A DNA stretch of 35,107 nucleotides from Heyndrickxia ginsengihumi (GTDB lineage: Bacteria; Bacillota; Bacilli; Bacillales; Bacillaceae_C), in assembly GCF_011008565.1 (NCBI RefSeq), contig NZ_JAAIWK010000036.1, forward strand, positions 1 through 35,107. Reading direction: 5' to 3'. Shown here piece after piece: positions 15,038 through 23,940 of this stretch. The notes beneath the pieces are model-generated. The model did not search any database. It had not been told where the DNA came from and saw only the letters and a list, made by a program, of their open reading frames with translations. Every line of letters starts with the position of its first letter. The stretch's first letter is position 1. A program made the translations under genes and the position numbers.

Positions 15038-16210
15038 ATGAATACAGCAGATCAATCATTCGTGAAAATTCATAACCAAAAAATTATCTTAAATAATATT
15101 ATTCATCATTATCCTGTATCACGGGCGAAACTTTCACAAATGACAAAACTAAATAAAGCAACGATTTCTTCGCAAACTGCTTCATTAATCGAGAAAAAGC
15201 TTGTAACTGAGATTGGGACGGGATCATCGAGCGGCGGAAGAAAACCAGTTATGCTTGTTTTTAATAAAGATGCAGGCTATGCCATTGGAGTCGATATCGG
15301 CGTTACGTATATGTTAACGATGTTAACGGATTTGGAAGGAAATATGATTTATAGCGACTATATTGAACTGGAAGATAACTCTTTTGAAGCGGTTGAACCA
15401 ATTCTATTGGAAAGAATTGAGCTCGTGTCGAAAAAAGCGCCGTTATCACCTTATGGAATTATTGGAATCGGAGTAGGTATTCACGGTTTCGTCAATCGAG
15501 AAGAAATGGTTATATTTACACCAAATTCAAAATGGAAGGACGTCAATTTAAAGAAGATATTAGAAGAGCGTTTCCGTTGTCCTGTATTGATTGATAACGA
15601 AGCAAATACTGGAGCGTACGGGGAGAAGTTGTTCGGAGCAATTAGACAATGTAAAAATAGTGTTTATGTTAGTCTTGGAATTGGAATTGGACTTGGAATT
15701 GTTGTCAATGATGAACTATATCGGGGGACAGAAGGGTTTTCCGGTGAAATGGGGCATATGACAATTGATTTTAATGGCAAACAATGTGGCTGTGGAAACC
15801 AAGGATGTTGGGAACTTTATGCCTCCGAAAAGGCATTTTACCAAAACCTTTCTCATCTTAAAAATATTGAAAAGGTGACACTGGAACAGGCAAGCAAATG
15901 GATTCAAGAAAACGACGGAGATGCACTGAAAGCCTTAAAGGAATTTGGTTATTATGTAGGGGTTGGTCTAACCAATATTATTAATACTTTCAATCCGGAG
16001 GCAATTGTGATAAGAAGCAATTTAATAGAATCGAATCCGATTGTGCTGAATTGGATTCAAAGTACAATTTCTTCTAGAATTTCTCGCTATGTTCATCAAA
16101 GTCACCAAATTTATATTTCACAGCTAAACAGAAATGCGACTGCTTTAGGTGCTGCTTCTCTTATTATTCAGCACTTCCTAATGGATTCAAAATATATTAA
16201 CGCAAACTAA
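15038..16210 (+). CDS. xylR: xylose operon repressor XylR (ROK family)
   Basis: The 390-aa repressor has an N-terminal winged helix (HHYPVSRAKLSQMTKLNKAT, then ISSQTASLIEKKLV) and a ROK sugar-binding part with GYAIGVDIGVTYM, LIDNEANTGAYGE, the zinc site CGCGNQGCWE and the glycine-rich LGIGIGLGIVV. Family knowledge: XylR releases the operator on xylose binding and glucose counteracts this. The ATG at 15038 has AGAGG six bases ahead; the ATG at 15032 directly abuts that site, so 15038 is preferred. It is divergent from xylA with the operator between them. Confidence 0.93.
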   Translation: MNTADQSFVKIHNQKIILNNIIHHYPVSRAKLSQMTKLNKATISSQTASLIEKKLVTEIGTGSSSGGRKPVMLVFNKDAGYAIGVDIGVTYMLTMLTDLEGNMIYSDYIELEDNSFEAVEPILLERIELVSKKAPLSPYGIIGIGVGIHGFVNREEMVIFTPNSKWKDVNLKKILEERFRCPVLIDNEANTGAYGEKLFGAIRQCKNSVYVSLGIGIGLGIVVNDELYRGTEGFSGEMGHMTIDFNGKQCGCGNQGCWELYASEKAFYQNLSHLKNIEKVTLEQASKWIQENDGDALKALKEFGYYVGVGLTNIINTFNPEAIVIRSNLIESNPIVLNWIQSTISSRISRYVHQSHQIYISQLNRNATALGAASLIIQHFLMDSKYINAN

Positions 16211-16239
16211 TGGTGTTTAGACTATCTTTGTTCATTTAA

Positions 16240-16290
16240 AAGAGAGTAGGGATACTTTCCGCGGGCGGTCAGGGTGCTTCCTCGTAGGTA
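16240..16290 (-). repeat. degraded repeat family R copy, minus orientation
   Basis: GATACTTTCCGCGGGCGGTC followed by GGTGCTTCCTCG matches the inverted right half of the family R core. It lies between xylR and the next gene and has no coding content. Confidence 0.45.
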
Positions 16291-16368
16291 TGATTTTCCT
16301 AGAGAACAATTTGGTAAAAGAGCAACAAAGCTACGATAAACAGTCATATTTAAAGGAGGACTATGAGG

Positions 16369-16854
16369 ATGCTAGCTGTAATAGAAAAATTGGAGAGTGG
16401 TTATATCGCCAAGTTTAACCGTCCTTTCAAATATTCTGTTAGTCGAGTTTGGGCCGCTTTAACCGAGAATGATAAATTGGAAAGATGGATGCCTAATCTT
16501 CAAATACAAGACCTTCGAAAGGGAGGTACCATTAAATTTGACATGAAAGATGGCTCCGGGAAATGTTTTGACATTAACATTTTAGATGTTAAGGAATACT
16601 CAGTTCTTGAATATACATGGGGAGAGGATCGCGTACGTTTTGAATTGTTTCCAACTTCCGATGGTTGCTTAGTAATATTAAAGGAGTTTATTTCGACATT
16701 AACCGACCATACATCAATAGATTTGGCAGGATGGCATGTTTGCTTGGATCTTTTATCAGCTTTGTTAGATGGCCATCCAAGAGCGTTTCCAAAAGATGAG
16801 TGGGAAAAATGGCATGCGGCGTATAGTAAATCCGTTGAAAATGAATTACAATAA
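16369..16854 (+). CDS. SRPBCC (AHSA1-like) domain protein
   Basis: The 161-aa protein folds as a START-like helix-grip domain. Features are FNRPFKYSVSRVWAALTEND (strand plus first helix), the L-E-R-W-M-P motif, G-G-x-I-K-F-D-M, the central ILDVKEYSVLEYTWGED, and the long C-terminal helix containing GWHVCLDLLSALLDG. Such proteins bind small hydrophobic ligands; many are small Aha1-like proteins paired with ArsR-type regulators, though none is adjacent here. AGGAGG (16354-16359) is 9 nt from the ATG at 16369 and only 3 nt from an ATG at 16363, so the former is preferred. A clean terminator follows. The ligand is unknown. Confidence 0.82.
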   Translation: MLAVIEKLESGYIAKFNRPFKYSVSRVWAALTENDKLERWMPNLQIQDLRKGGTIKFDMKDGSGKCFDINILDVKEYSVLEYTWGEDRVRFELFPTSDGCLVILKEFISTLTDHTSIDLAGWHVCLDLLSALLDGHPRAFPKDEWEKWHAAYSKSVENELQ

Positions 16855-16861
16855 GACTGCT

Positions 16862-16905
16862 AAACCCCTTTGAGATCATTAATTCCTCAAAGGGGTTTTC
16901 TTTTA
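16862..16905 (+). terminator. rho-independent terminator after the SRPBCC gene
   Basis: AAACCCCTTTGAG pairs perfectly with CTCAAAGGGGTTT across a 12-base loop, followed by TTTCTTTTA. The A and T tracts on both sides suggest it could work in both directions. Confidence 0.85.
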
Positions 16906-17025
16906 TTACCCTGAAACGTGTTGGGACTGATTTGTTTGGAGAATTGACCAATATATGTTGTTTTAGACTGAAATCCAACTGCTAAAAACTGAAAAAGCTT
17001 TAAAAGTGAACGATCCAATTCCCTG

Positions 17026-17052
17026 TGAACAAAATGAACAAAATTGCCAAAA
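17026..17052 (+). repeat. three 9-bp direct repeats upstream of CitMHS
   Basis: TGAACAAAA, TGAACAAAA and TTGCCAAAA follow each other without spacing about 20 bp ahead of the -35 box. AT-rich direct repeats in this position are typical for binding by CitB/DctR-type response regulators, but no binding site can be proven from sequence alone. Confidence 0.45.
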
Positions 17053-17072
17053 TGATTCTTAATTCATTAATG

Positions 17073-17101
17073 TTGAAAACGCTTACAGAGTTAATTATTT
17101 T
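17073..17101 (+). promoter_or_regulatory. CitMHS promoter with perfect overlapping cre (17074-17087)
   Basis: TTGAAA (17073-17078), a 17-bp spacer and TATTTT (17096-17101) form a plausible promoter. TGAAAACGCTTACA matches the cre consensus at all 14 positions and covers the -35 box. CcpA would thus repress the carboxylate transporter in glucose, as known for B. subtilis citM. Confidence 0.75.
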
Positions 17102-17134
17102 TAATAAACTGATAATAAAGAACGAAGGGGTGGT

Positions 17135-18439
17135 ATGATGCTTGCGATTTTAGGATTTTTAATGATTATTGTTTTCATGTTTTTAATTATGACAAAACGG
17201 TTATCAGCCATGATTGCATTGATGGTCATTCCAATTATTTTTGCAATAATCGGTGGCTTTTGGAAAGGAATTGGAAAAATGGCGCTTGATGGCGTAACAA
17301 GTGTCGCTCCGACAGGAATTATGATTTTATTCGCCATTTTATATTTTGGGATTATGATTGATGCAGGTTTGTTTGACCCGGTTATTTCGAAAATATTAAA
17401 GATAGTAAAAGGGGATCCGCTGAAAATTGCAATCGGTACAGCAATTTTAGTTATTATGGTTTCACTTGATGGAGATGGTACAACAACATATATGATTGCG
17501 ATTTCCGCAATGTTTCCGCTCTATAAAAGAATTGGCATGCGGCCGCTAATTTTAGCGGGGTTGGCCGTTTCTGGTTCAGGTGTCATGAACTTATTGCCGT
17601 GGGGAGGTCCAACGGCGAGGGCGATGAGTGCACTCGGACTCGATTCATCCGATCTTTTCACACCAGTTATCCCATCGATGATTGGCGGCGTTTTGTTCGT
17701 ATTGTTTATTGCTTATTATCTTGGACGTAAAGAAAGAAAAAGAATCGGCATTCTTAATATTGATAAAGATACTTTGGCACAACAGGCGGCGGCTGTTGCT
17801 ACTGGTGCAGGAGAAAACGCGAAACGTCCAAAACTTATTCTTTTTAACGGTATATTAACGATTGCTTTGTTAGTAGGACTGATTATGGAAGTATTGCCTA
17901 CGCCAATTTTGTTTATGATTGGATTTGCGATTGCGATTATGGTGAATTATCCGCATATGGATATGCAAAAGGAGAGAATCGCCTCATATGCATCTAATGC
18001 GTTATCGGTTGTTTCAATGATTTTTGCGGCTGGCATTTTCACAGGCATTCTGTCAGGGACGAAAATGATTGATGCAATGGCGAATACACTAATTTCACAT
18101 GTACCTGCTGCATTAGGACCGCATTTTGCTGTCATTACTGCTATTATTAGTGCGCCATTTACATTCTTTATGTCTAATGATGCTTTTTATTTCGGTGTGT
18201 TGCCACTGATTGCAAAAGCGGCTTCGGCTTATGGAATAGATCCTGCTGTAATTGGTAGAGCATCTTTGTTAGGGTTGCCAGTGCACTTATTAAGTCCGCT
18301 TGTGCCATCTACTTATTTGCTTGTTGGAATGGTTGGTGCAGAATTCGGTGATTTACAGCGATCATTCTTAAAATGGGCTTGTGGTTCAGCGCTCGTAATG
18401 ATTATTGTAGCACTCATTTTAGGGATTATTACATTTTAA
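17135..18439 (+). CDS. CitMHS family metal-citrate transporter
   Basis: The 434-aa, ~11-12-TM protein starts MMLAILGFLMIIVFMFLIMT. It carries the CitMHS hallmarks LDGDGTTTYMIAISA (residue ~118 on), LPWGGPTARAMSALGLD, GIFTGILSGTKMIDAMA and SPLVPSTYLLVGM. Family members CitM and CitN (CitH) of B. subtilis take up citrate complexed with Mg2+ or Ca2+, by proton symport. The length equals CitM (433 aa), but I cannot decide between CitM and CitN, so no symbol is given. RBS AAGGGGTGG is close to the two adjacent ATGs at 17135 and 17138. It stands alone between terminators. A perfect cre and direct repeats upstream suggest CcpA and two-component control, possibly by the sensor pair at 7473-9744. Confidence 0.9.
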   Translation: MMLAILGFLMIIVFMFLIMTKRLSAMIALMVIPIIFAIIGGFWKGIGKMALDGVTSVAPTGIMILFAILYFGIMIDAGLFDPVISKILKIVKGDPLKIAIGTAILVIMVSLDGDGTTTYMIAISAMFPLYKRIGMRPLILAGLAVSGSGVMNLLPWGGPTARAMSALGLDSSDLFTPVIPSMIGGVLFVLFIAYYLGRKERKRIGILNIDKDTLAQQAAAVATGAGENAKRPKLILFNGILTIALLVGLIMEVLPTPILFMIGFAIAIMVNYPHMDMQKERIASYASNALSVVSMIFAAGIFTGILSGTKMIDAMANTLISHVPAALGPHFAVITAIISAPFTFFMSNDAFYFGVLPLIAKAASAYGIDPAVIGRASLLGLPVHLLSPLVPSTYLLVGMVGAEFGDLQRSFLKWACGSALVMIIVALILGIITF

Positions 18440-18441
18440 AA

Positions 18442-18469
18442 AAGTCAGCCGTAATGGCTGGCCTTTTTT
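18442..18469 (+). terminator. rho-independent terminator after CitMHS
   Basis: CAGCC pairs with GGCTG around GTAAT; flanking bases extend the stem imperfectly. A run of six Ts follows. Confidence 0.75.
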
Positions 18470-18778
18470 GTGCTCTGGCCTAGGAGAGGGTTTCTATTCA
18501 TGTGAACTTTTTTATTCTCTTGCTAGTAAATAACTGTACCAACAATTATTACGAAATGATAAGAATGATACTTAAAATAAGCTACTTTTTTTAACCTCAA
18601 TTATTAAAAAAGATTATTGACCTTCGAAGCTTTCATTGAGAATATGGAATCGAATAAAATATTCAGAAAAAATCATAGGGAGGATAAGATTTGTTAAGGA
18701 AAATGAAGAGGGGCTAAACATTTGTTATTCCTCAAAGTGAAGATTGGGATGTTTAATAAAAAGGGGGGGGAACTTTTT
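18470..18778. other. intergenic stretch, no gene recognised
   Basis: AT-rich with no credible gene. AGGGAGGATAAGATTTG near 18677 could start an 8-codon frame (TTG TTA AGG AAA ATG AAG AGG GGC stop), which I do not consider a gene. It presumably contains the promoter of the following membrane-protein pair. Confidence 0.4.
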
Positions 18779-18964
18779 ATGAGGAGTAAAAAACAACATA
18801 TATTTGATTTAATAATGTATATATTGCTGTTTATTTTTTTTATATTTTGGAGCGACATGCCCACAACTTATATTTGGATAATAACGATAGTATATAGCGT
18901 GATCATTGTTTTTAAGTTAATCAAGATTTTCAGCAAGGAAAAGAAAAAAGATTATAAGCAATAA
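18779..18964 (+). CDS. small two-helix membrane protein
   Basis: The 61-aa product (MRSKKQHIFDLIMYILLFIF...) has two hydrophobic segments at residues ~8-24 and ~30-48, a basic start and a Lys-rich tail (FSKEKKKDYKQ). A long G run (AGGGGGGGG, 18762-18770) lies 8 nt ahead of the ATG at 18779, which decides this start over an open frame extending to a TTG at 18722. It lies 25 bp ahead of another small membrane gene, so they are likely co-transcribed. The family is unknown; a toxin, a bacteriocin-immunity-like protein or a structural helper are all conceivable but unsupported. Confidence 0.55.
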   Translation: MRSKKQHIFDLIMYILLFIFFIFWSDMPTTYIWIITIVYSVIIVFKLIKIFSKEKKKDYKQ

Positions 18965-18989
18965 TCATCAATGGTAAAGGGAGAAATTC

Positions 18990-19253
18990 ATGAAGAAACT
19001 TGTTACAAAAAGAAATTTATTGATTCTAAGTGTTATGATTACTGTAATTACTGCCATGATTCCAAATCTTGGCATGAAAGTTATTGGTGAATATCACCAT
19101 TATGGTTGTCCTGCAGAAGTATTGAGTTATGCCAGTAACTGGAGAATTGGATTTTCGCTGTGGAACTTTCTTTTTAATATAGTGTTTTATTATTTCACAT
19201 TAAGAATATTGATGATAATCATAAAAGGGTTTATCCCGAAAAGCCCACACTAA
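18990..19253 (+). CDS. small membrane protein of unknown function
   Basis: The 87-aa protein starts MKKLVTKRNLLILSVMITVI. Its first hydrophobic stretch (residues 10-28) resembles a signal anchor. An extracytoplasmic loop with one Cys follows (GEYHHYGCPAEVLSYASNWR), then a second helix (residues ~57-80). AAAGGGAG precedes the ATG by 8 nt. It follows the 61-aa gene after 25 bp. I do not recognise the family. Confidence 0.55.
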   Translation: MKKLVTKRNLLILSVMITVITAMIPNLGMKVIGEYHHYGCPAEVLSYASNWRIGFSLWNFLFNIVFYYFTLRILMIIIKGFIPKSPH

Positions 19254-19317
19254 TATAGATAGATATGCATTAAGACTGTTCCTTATATATATATTTAATC
19301 CAGTACTATATAAAAAA

Positions 19318-19398
19318 CCCCAAAAGTTAGTGGTGGAATCTAACTGTTTGAGGCCAATTTTATTTTAATCCTGTTTAAAAATTGAGCTCAGGATTAAA
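19318..19398. terminator. two adjacent hairpins between convergent genes
   Basis: AGTTAG/CTAACT flanked by CCCCAAA and GTTTGAGG forms one stem (19318-19353). TTTAATCCTG (19364-19373) and CAGGATTAAA (19389-19398) form a perfect 10-bp stem just before the CDF gene stop. Together they probably end transcription from both sides, though T tracts are short. Confidence 0.5.
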
Positions 19399-19405
19399 CT
19401 TAATC

Positions 19406-20308
19406 TTATTGTTTATCATCCGGAAAATATGGATTTAAATGAATAAGCACTTCTTGGATATGGTCATTTCTTTTCATTAAAGCTTGTTTAATTTGTTTGC
19501 CGAGATCATGGCCTTCTTTGATGGTTTTGTTGTAGTCAATTGAAATGCGAATATCGACAAGTATGTAATTACCATGCTCACGCGCACGAACACGGTCAAT
19601 TCGTCTCACATCAGGAAATGAATGAATCGTCTCTTCTAATTCCTTCATTAAGTCATGATTTACATTGCTCTCCATTAAAATATTAAAAGATTCAGCTAAA
19701 ATCCCCTGCGAAATTCGGAAAATTAAATAGGCGACAAAAATACTCGCTACTTTATCACCGTATAATAGGAAGGAGAGATGAAGATATTCTCCAATTAACG
19801 ATAAAACAACACCGATGGCAGCGGCGATAGATGCTACAATATCTGCTTTATGATCATAGGCAATTGCTTCAATCGCTTTACTATTATTTTTAGTGGCTAC
19901 ATTTAAAGAATAGCGGTATAACAATTCTTTTAAAAGATACGAAAAAAGCGCAACCCATAAAGCAAGAATAGATGGAGACTGCAGCGGATGGAAAAATCCG
20001 ATTATAGCTTCAAAGACGACATAAAACGCAACTAAAAGAAGAATAAGACCGACGATGCCTGAAACAATGACCTCTGCTTTACCATGTCCGTATGGATGTT
20101 CTTCATCAGCTGGTTTATTTGCTACTTTGATGACTAAAAGAACGATAACAGATGCAAAAACATCAGCTGCTGAATGAATCCCATCTGCGAAAACGGCGTC
20201 ACTATGTCCGAACCAGCCGACAACCGTTTTTCCAACCATTAATACGACATTGCTCCAAACACTAATCCATGCGACTTTTCGCGCTAATGATTCGCGAGTA
20301 CTTAGCAT
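19406..20308 (-). CDS. cation diffusion facilitator (probable metal efflux)
   Basis: The 300-aa protein has six TM segments and a cytoplasmic domain (~residues 210-295). The metal site in TM2 and TM5 is present: DGIHSAADVFASV and AIAYDHKADIVASIAA, with HPYGHGKAE in the loop. The layout and sequence resemble the manganese exporters MneP/MneS of B. subtilis, but metal choice cannot be read with certainty, so no symbol is given. GAGGTG precedes the ATG. It is monocistronic and divergent from helD. Confidence 0.88.
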   Translation of the reverse strand: MLSTRESLARKVAWISVWSNVVLMVGKTVVGWFGHSDAVFADGIHSAADVFASVIVLLVIKVANKPADEEHPYGHGKAEVIVSGIVGLILLLVAFYVVFEAIIGFFHPLQSPSILALWVALFSYLLKELLYRYSLNVATKNNSKAIEAIAYDHKADIVASIAAAIGVVLSLIGEYLHLSFLLYGDKVASIFVAYLIFRISQGILAESFNILMESNVNHDLMKELEETIHSFPDVRRIDRVRAREHGNYILVDIRISIDYNKTIKEGHDLGKQIKQALMKRNDHIQEVLIHLNPYFPDDKQ

Positions 20309-20630
20309 AATGACACCTCAATTACTCATCTATTAAAGTTGGTCTTTACATTGTACCCTTTTTTAACAGGATGAGTCTAGAAAACGTCTAAAAAACATAG
20401 TGGAAATATTGTTTGTAGAAAGATAATGAGCTATTCAAAAAAATGAAGAATGAAAGAGGTTGTCTTTCGAATAAGAATGGAGAATAAACGAATGGTAAGA
20501 AGAGATAAAATATGATATACTAACAGATGCAAACGATATTTATTAAAAAATAAAAATATCCAATAATACTATATCACATTTAATGGATATGTGTCAACTA
20601 TTTTGCATCAAATAAGGGACGGTGTTGATC
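20309..20630. other. divergent promoter region of the CDF and helD genes
   Basis: There is no gene here. It contains AT-rich DNA with a possible -10 box TATACT near 20515 in the helD direction and a 7-bp inverted repeat, ATATCCA/TGGATAT (about 20563-20590), just before helD. No metal-regulator box is recognised. Confidence 0.4.
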
Positions 20631-22910
20631 ATGACTCAAGATAAGGAATGGATACAGGAGCAGGAACGGGTTGATTATACAATTTCTAAAATGAAAGAAG
20701 AAAAGGAAACGCTTCTTGCACGTTCCAAAAGTGTGCAAGGAGAAGCAAAGGAAATTCGAAATACATTTTGGGACGATGTAACGGTTAACTTCGATGAACC
20801 GGATGATGTCATTGAAACATATGCCAGTGTAACGCAACAAGCAGAATTGCTTGCGGAACGTGAACGAAGCTATGGACATATGGAAGAGGAAATTAAAACA
20901 TTAGATCGTTTAATCTATTCTCCTTACTTCGCCCGTGTGGATTTCCATGAAGGAGAGGAACCGCCTGAATCGATTTATATTGGGATTTCCTCTTATTTAG
21001 ATGGGGATGAATATCTTGTTTATGATTGGCGCGCCCCGATTTCAAGCATTTATTATGATGGAGTGCCGGGTCCTGTATCATATCAGGCTCCAGACGGCGT
21101 TCGTGAGGGCATTATGGATTTGAAAAGGCAATTTTTAATCCGATCGGGTAAAATTCAGGCGCTTTTTGATACAGGTGTTTCCATTGGGGATGAAATGTTG
21201 CAGGAGATCCTTGGATCACAGGCTGATACCCATATGAAAAATATTGTTGCTACCATTCAAAAAGAGCAAAACCAAATTATCCGCAATGTATCAAGCAATT
21301 TATTGTTTGTACAAGGTGCTGCTGGAAGTGGAAAAACATCCGTTGCCTTACAAAGGATTGCCTATTTACTTTACCGGTATCGTGATTCGTTGCATTCTGA
21401 ACAAATCGTATTATTTTCACCAAATCAGTTGTTTAATCACTATATTTCGAAAGTGTTGCCTGAGCTTGGTGAACAAAATATGGTTCAAACGACTTTTCTT
21501 GAATATACGCAGCATCATGTTGGTCCATCTTTAAAGGTTGAGAGCTTGCTTGAGCAAATGGAAGAGAGTTTAACTGAAGAAGAAACAAATGAACGCGCAC
21601 AGTCCATTGAAATAAAAGGCAGTTTACGATTTTTCCACGAGATAGGGGAGTATGCAAAACAATTATTAAAAGGAGGAATTGTTTTTCGTGATATTCGTTT
21701 CAAAGGCGAGGTGATCATTTCAAAAGAGGAAATTGCTGATCTCTTTTATCAATATGAAGATCGGTATTCTTTGCCGAATCGCTTTCAGCTTGTCACAAAA
21801 CAACTTTTAAAAAGATTGCAGGAAGTTGCGAAAAATGAACGTAAAAAGCCGTGGGTAGAGGAGGAAATAGAACTGCTTGATCGTAAGCAATTTCAAGAAG
21901 CCTATCGTTACGCGGCAAAAAGAGTGAGAAAGGATAAGGACGATTTTAAAGGGCATGACTATGAAAAAGAATTTTTAGCCAAGAAAATCGTAAACCATCG
22001 CTTCCGCAAAATACGAAAGTACATTAAACAATATCGCTATTTCAATATAAATGCACAATATTTGCAGTTTCTAAAACAAAAAGGAGAAAGCGTACTTATA
22101 AAGCAAACATTAACGGCGTTTCGAAATGGAACATTGCTTTTCGAAGATACAGTCCCATATATGTATTTATTAGACTTGCTGACTGGGAAGAAGCCTTCTA
22201 ATTCGATAAAATACGTTTTTATCGATGAAATTCAAGACTACTCGCCAATTCAGCTTGCCTATATGCGTTTCCTATTTCCTTATAGCAAATTTACAATGCT
22301 TGGTGATTTGAATCAGTCTATTTTTGGCAGTGCAACGAATTCACCGCTAAAAATGGCACATGAAATTTTTGGGGAAGAAAAGGCTGAAATTGTTTACTTA
22401 ACAAAAAGCTACCGCTCAACATCAGCTATTACGAAATTTACGAAAGAGCTGCTGCCAAATGGCGAAAAAATTGATTGGTTTGAACGGCCAGGTGAGCTTC
22501 CAATTGTGACGATTGCTAGTAATTCTGGAGATGCCATTGAAAAAATCAAAAAACATGCTAAAATGTTAGCACAAAAAAGCAGCTCTGTTGCACTCATTGG
22601 AAAGTCAAAGAGACAATGTGAAAAAGTATATGAGCAGCTGAAAGATGAGCTGGATGTCACATTAATTGATAAAGAATATAGCGAGCTGCCGGAGGGGATG
22701 ATCATTTTACCTTCGTACCTTGCAAAAGGATTGGAGTTTGACAGTGTGATAATACTGGATGCTTCAAATAAAACATATGCGAAGGAATCTGAGCGTACAT
22801 TGCTATATACAGTTTGTACGCGGGCAATGCATCATCTAGTGCTCGTTGTAAATGAACAGCCATCAACATTATTAGATGTAGTTCCGAAAGAATTGTATGT
22901 GATCGAATAA
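20631..22910 (+). CDS. helD: HelD, RNA polymerase recycling factor (UvrD/Rep-like ATPase)
   Basis: The 759-aa protein is of HelD length and order. An N-terminal long coiled-coil arm (EQERVDYTISKMKEEKETLL...) is followed by ATPase half 1A with Walker A GAAGSGKTS at residues 229-237, an inserted specific arm, and half 2A with Walker B VFIDEIQDYSP at 529-539, LGDLNQSIFG and KSYRST. The C-terminal segment is YLAKGLEFDSVIILDAS plus LYTVCTRAM. HelD uses ATP to free stalled RNA polymerase from nucleic acid. I use the ATG at 20631, with GGTG six nt ahead; GTG at 20622 or TTG at 20625 behind AAGGGA are possible alternatives. It is not in an obvious operon. Confidence 0.93.
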   Translation: MTQDKEWIQEQERVDYTISKMKEEKETLLARSKSVQGEAKEIRNTFWDDVTVNFDEPDDVIETYASVTQQAELLAERERSYGHMEEEIKTLDRLIYSPYFARVDFHEGEEPPESIYIGISSYLDGDEYLVYDWRAPISSIYYDGVPGPVSYQAPDGVREGIMDLKRQFLIRSGKIQALFDTGVSIGDEMLQEILGSQADTHMKNIVATIQKEQNQIIRNVSSNLLFVQGAAGSGKTSVALQRIAYLLYRYRDSLHSEQIVLFSPNQLFNHYISKVLPELGEQNMVQTTFLEYTQHHVGPSLKVESLLEQMEESLTEEETNERAQSIEIKGSLRFFHEIGEYAKQLLKGGIVFRDIRFKGEVIISKEEIADLFYQYEDRYSLPNRFQLVTKQLLKRLQEVAKNERKKPWVEEEIELLDRKQFQEAYRYAAKRVRKDKDDFKGHDYEKEFLAKKIVNHRFRKIRKYIKQYRYFNINAQYLQFLKQKGESVLIKQTLTAFRNGTLLFEDTVPYMYLLDLLTGKKPSNSIKYVFIDEIQDYSPIQLAYMRFLFPYSKFTMLGDLNQSIFGSATNSPLKMAHEIFGEEKAEIVYLTKSYRSTSAITKFTKELLPNGEKIDWFERPGELPIVTIASNSGDAIEKIKKHAKMLAQKSSSVALIGKSKRQCEKVYEQLKDELDVTLIDKEYSELPEGMIILPSYLAKGLEFDSVIILDASNKTYAKESERTLLYTVCTRAMHHLVLVVNEQPSTLLDVVPKELYVIE

Positions 22911-22979
22911 AATGAGAATGAGGTCACCATCGCCATCAGTGAATGGTGGCTTCGCTTAATAGAAAAAAGGATGAAGATT

Positions 22980-23528
22980 ATGGCTTTTAAACGAAAAATA
23001 TTACCAGCCTCAGCAAATATGCGTGAATTCGAAAAATTTTTACAAAGTGATTATCAGATTGGTGTTTTTCTAGAAATGCATATTGCACAGTTGAAAAATG
23101 TTGCTAAAATGGCTAAAGAGTACAATAAAAAAATGATCTATCACGTCGATCTTATACAAGGGATTAAAAATGATGAATATGCAACTGAATATATTTGCCA
23201 AGAGTACAAGCCATATGGGTTAATTTCTACAAAGTCAAATGTAATTCAAAAGGCGAAGCAAAAAGGTGTAAAGTCTGTACAAAGAATGTTTTTAATTGAT
23301 TCCCATGCTCTTGAGAAAAGTTACAAATTAGTAGAACGTACAAGACCAGATTATATTGAAGTATTGCCTGGCATTATGCCATGGATGATCCAAGAAGTAA
23401 AAGAAAGACTGCAAATCCCGATTTTTGCAGGCGGACTTATTCGTACGAAAGAAGAAGTAGAGCAAGCAATTAAAGCAGGCGCAGAAGCAATTACCACTTC
23501 AAATACACATCTATGGGATGAATTTTAA
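22980..23528 (+). CDS. glpP: GlpP, glycerol-3-phosphate-responsive antiterminator
   Basis: The 182-aa TIM-barrel-like protein shows typical GlpP stretches: GVFLEMHIAQLKNVAKMAKE, DLIQGIKNDEYATEYICQE, GLISTKSNVIQKAKQKGVKS, YIEVLPGIMPWMIQEVKE and GGLIRTKEEVEQAIKAGAEA. Family role: with glycerol 3-phosphate it binds glpFK and glpD leader RNAs and lets transcription pass their terminators. The ATG at 22980 is 3 nt past AAAAAGGATGAAG; the ATG at 22971 abuts AAAGG too closely. It is separated from glpF by an ArsR remnant and a VOC gene, whereas B. subtilis has glpP directly before glpF. Confidence 0.94.
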   Translation: MAFKRKILPASANMREFEKFLQSDYQIGVFLEMHIAQLKNVAKMAKEYNKKMIYHVDLIQGIKNDEYATEYICQEYKPYGLISTKSNVIQKAKQKGVKSVQRMFLIDSHALEKSYKLVERTRPDYIEVLPGIMPWMIQEVKERLQIPIFAGGLIRTKEEVEQAIKAGAEAITTSNTHLWDEF

Positions 23529-23543
23529 TAAAAAGTTTGATTG

Positions 23544-23569
23544 AAATCCTGTTATTGCAGGATTTTTTT
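23544..23569 (+). terminator. rho-independent terminator after glpP
   Basis: AAATCCTG and CAGGATTT form a perfect 8-bp stem with loop TTATTG, followed by seven Ts. Confidence 0.88.
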
Positions 23570-23655
23570 ATGATAGAGCAGGTTTATTCAACAAGAAACT
23601 TGCTGAAAATATAAACATTCAACGTGTGCTTAAACATGTTTGATTGCATGATTAC

Positions 23656-23681
23656 GCAACCGTATAGTTGTATGGAGTTGC
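23656..23681. promoter_or_regulatory. imperfect palindrome, likely ArsR-type operator
   Basis: GCAACCGTATAGTTGTATGG followed by AGTTGC has outer arms GCAAC/GTTGC and inner arms CCGTATA/TGTATGG (two mismatches). It lies upstream of the ArsR remnant and the VOC gene, where such a regulator would bind. TATATATAAAAT follows as a possible -10 region. Confidence 0.4.
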
Positions 23682-23747
23682 TTATATATAAAATATGAAT
23701 TGGGACAAAGAAGCTATATTTAAAAGCAAGCTGCCATTCTATAACCT

Positions 23748-23940
23748 ACGGCACGTCTCATTATGAAGCACAGCCTTTCCATTTCACGGCAGGAGATCGC
23801 TAAACATATTTCTGTATTGGAAGATGGAAGGCGCGGGAAATCAAAACGAAAGGGAATATATCGAGTACCTACATTTAACAACGAACCACTTAAAAATTTT
23901 TCTGATTTGTGCAAGACTGTTAGTAGAGTTTCATACCTCA
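23748..23940 (+). pseudogene. remnant of an ArsR-family regulator
   Basis: From the ATG at 23763 a frame reads MKHSLSISRQEIAKHISVLE, then KSKRKGIYRVPTFNNEPLKN. This is the recognition helix, wing and C-terminal start of an ArsR-type winged helix. The N-terminal helices are missing (a stop lies ~18 nt upstream) and the frame runs in scrambled form into the next gene. So only the middle of the regulator survives. It lies just ahead of the VOC gene, a frequent ArsR partner. Confidence 0.5.
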
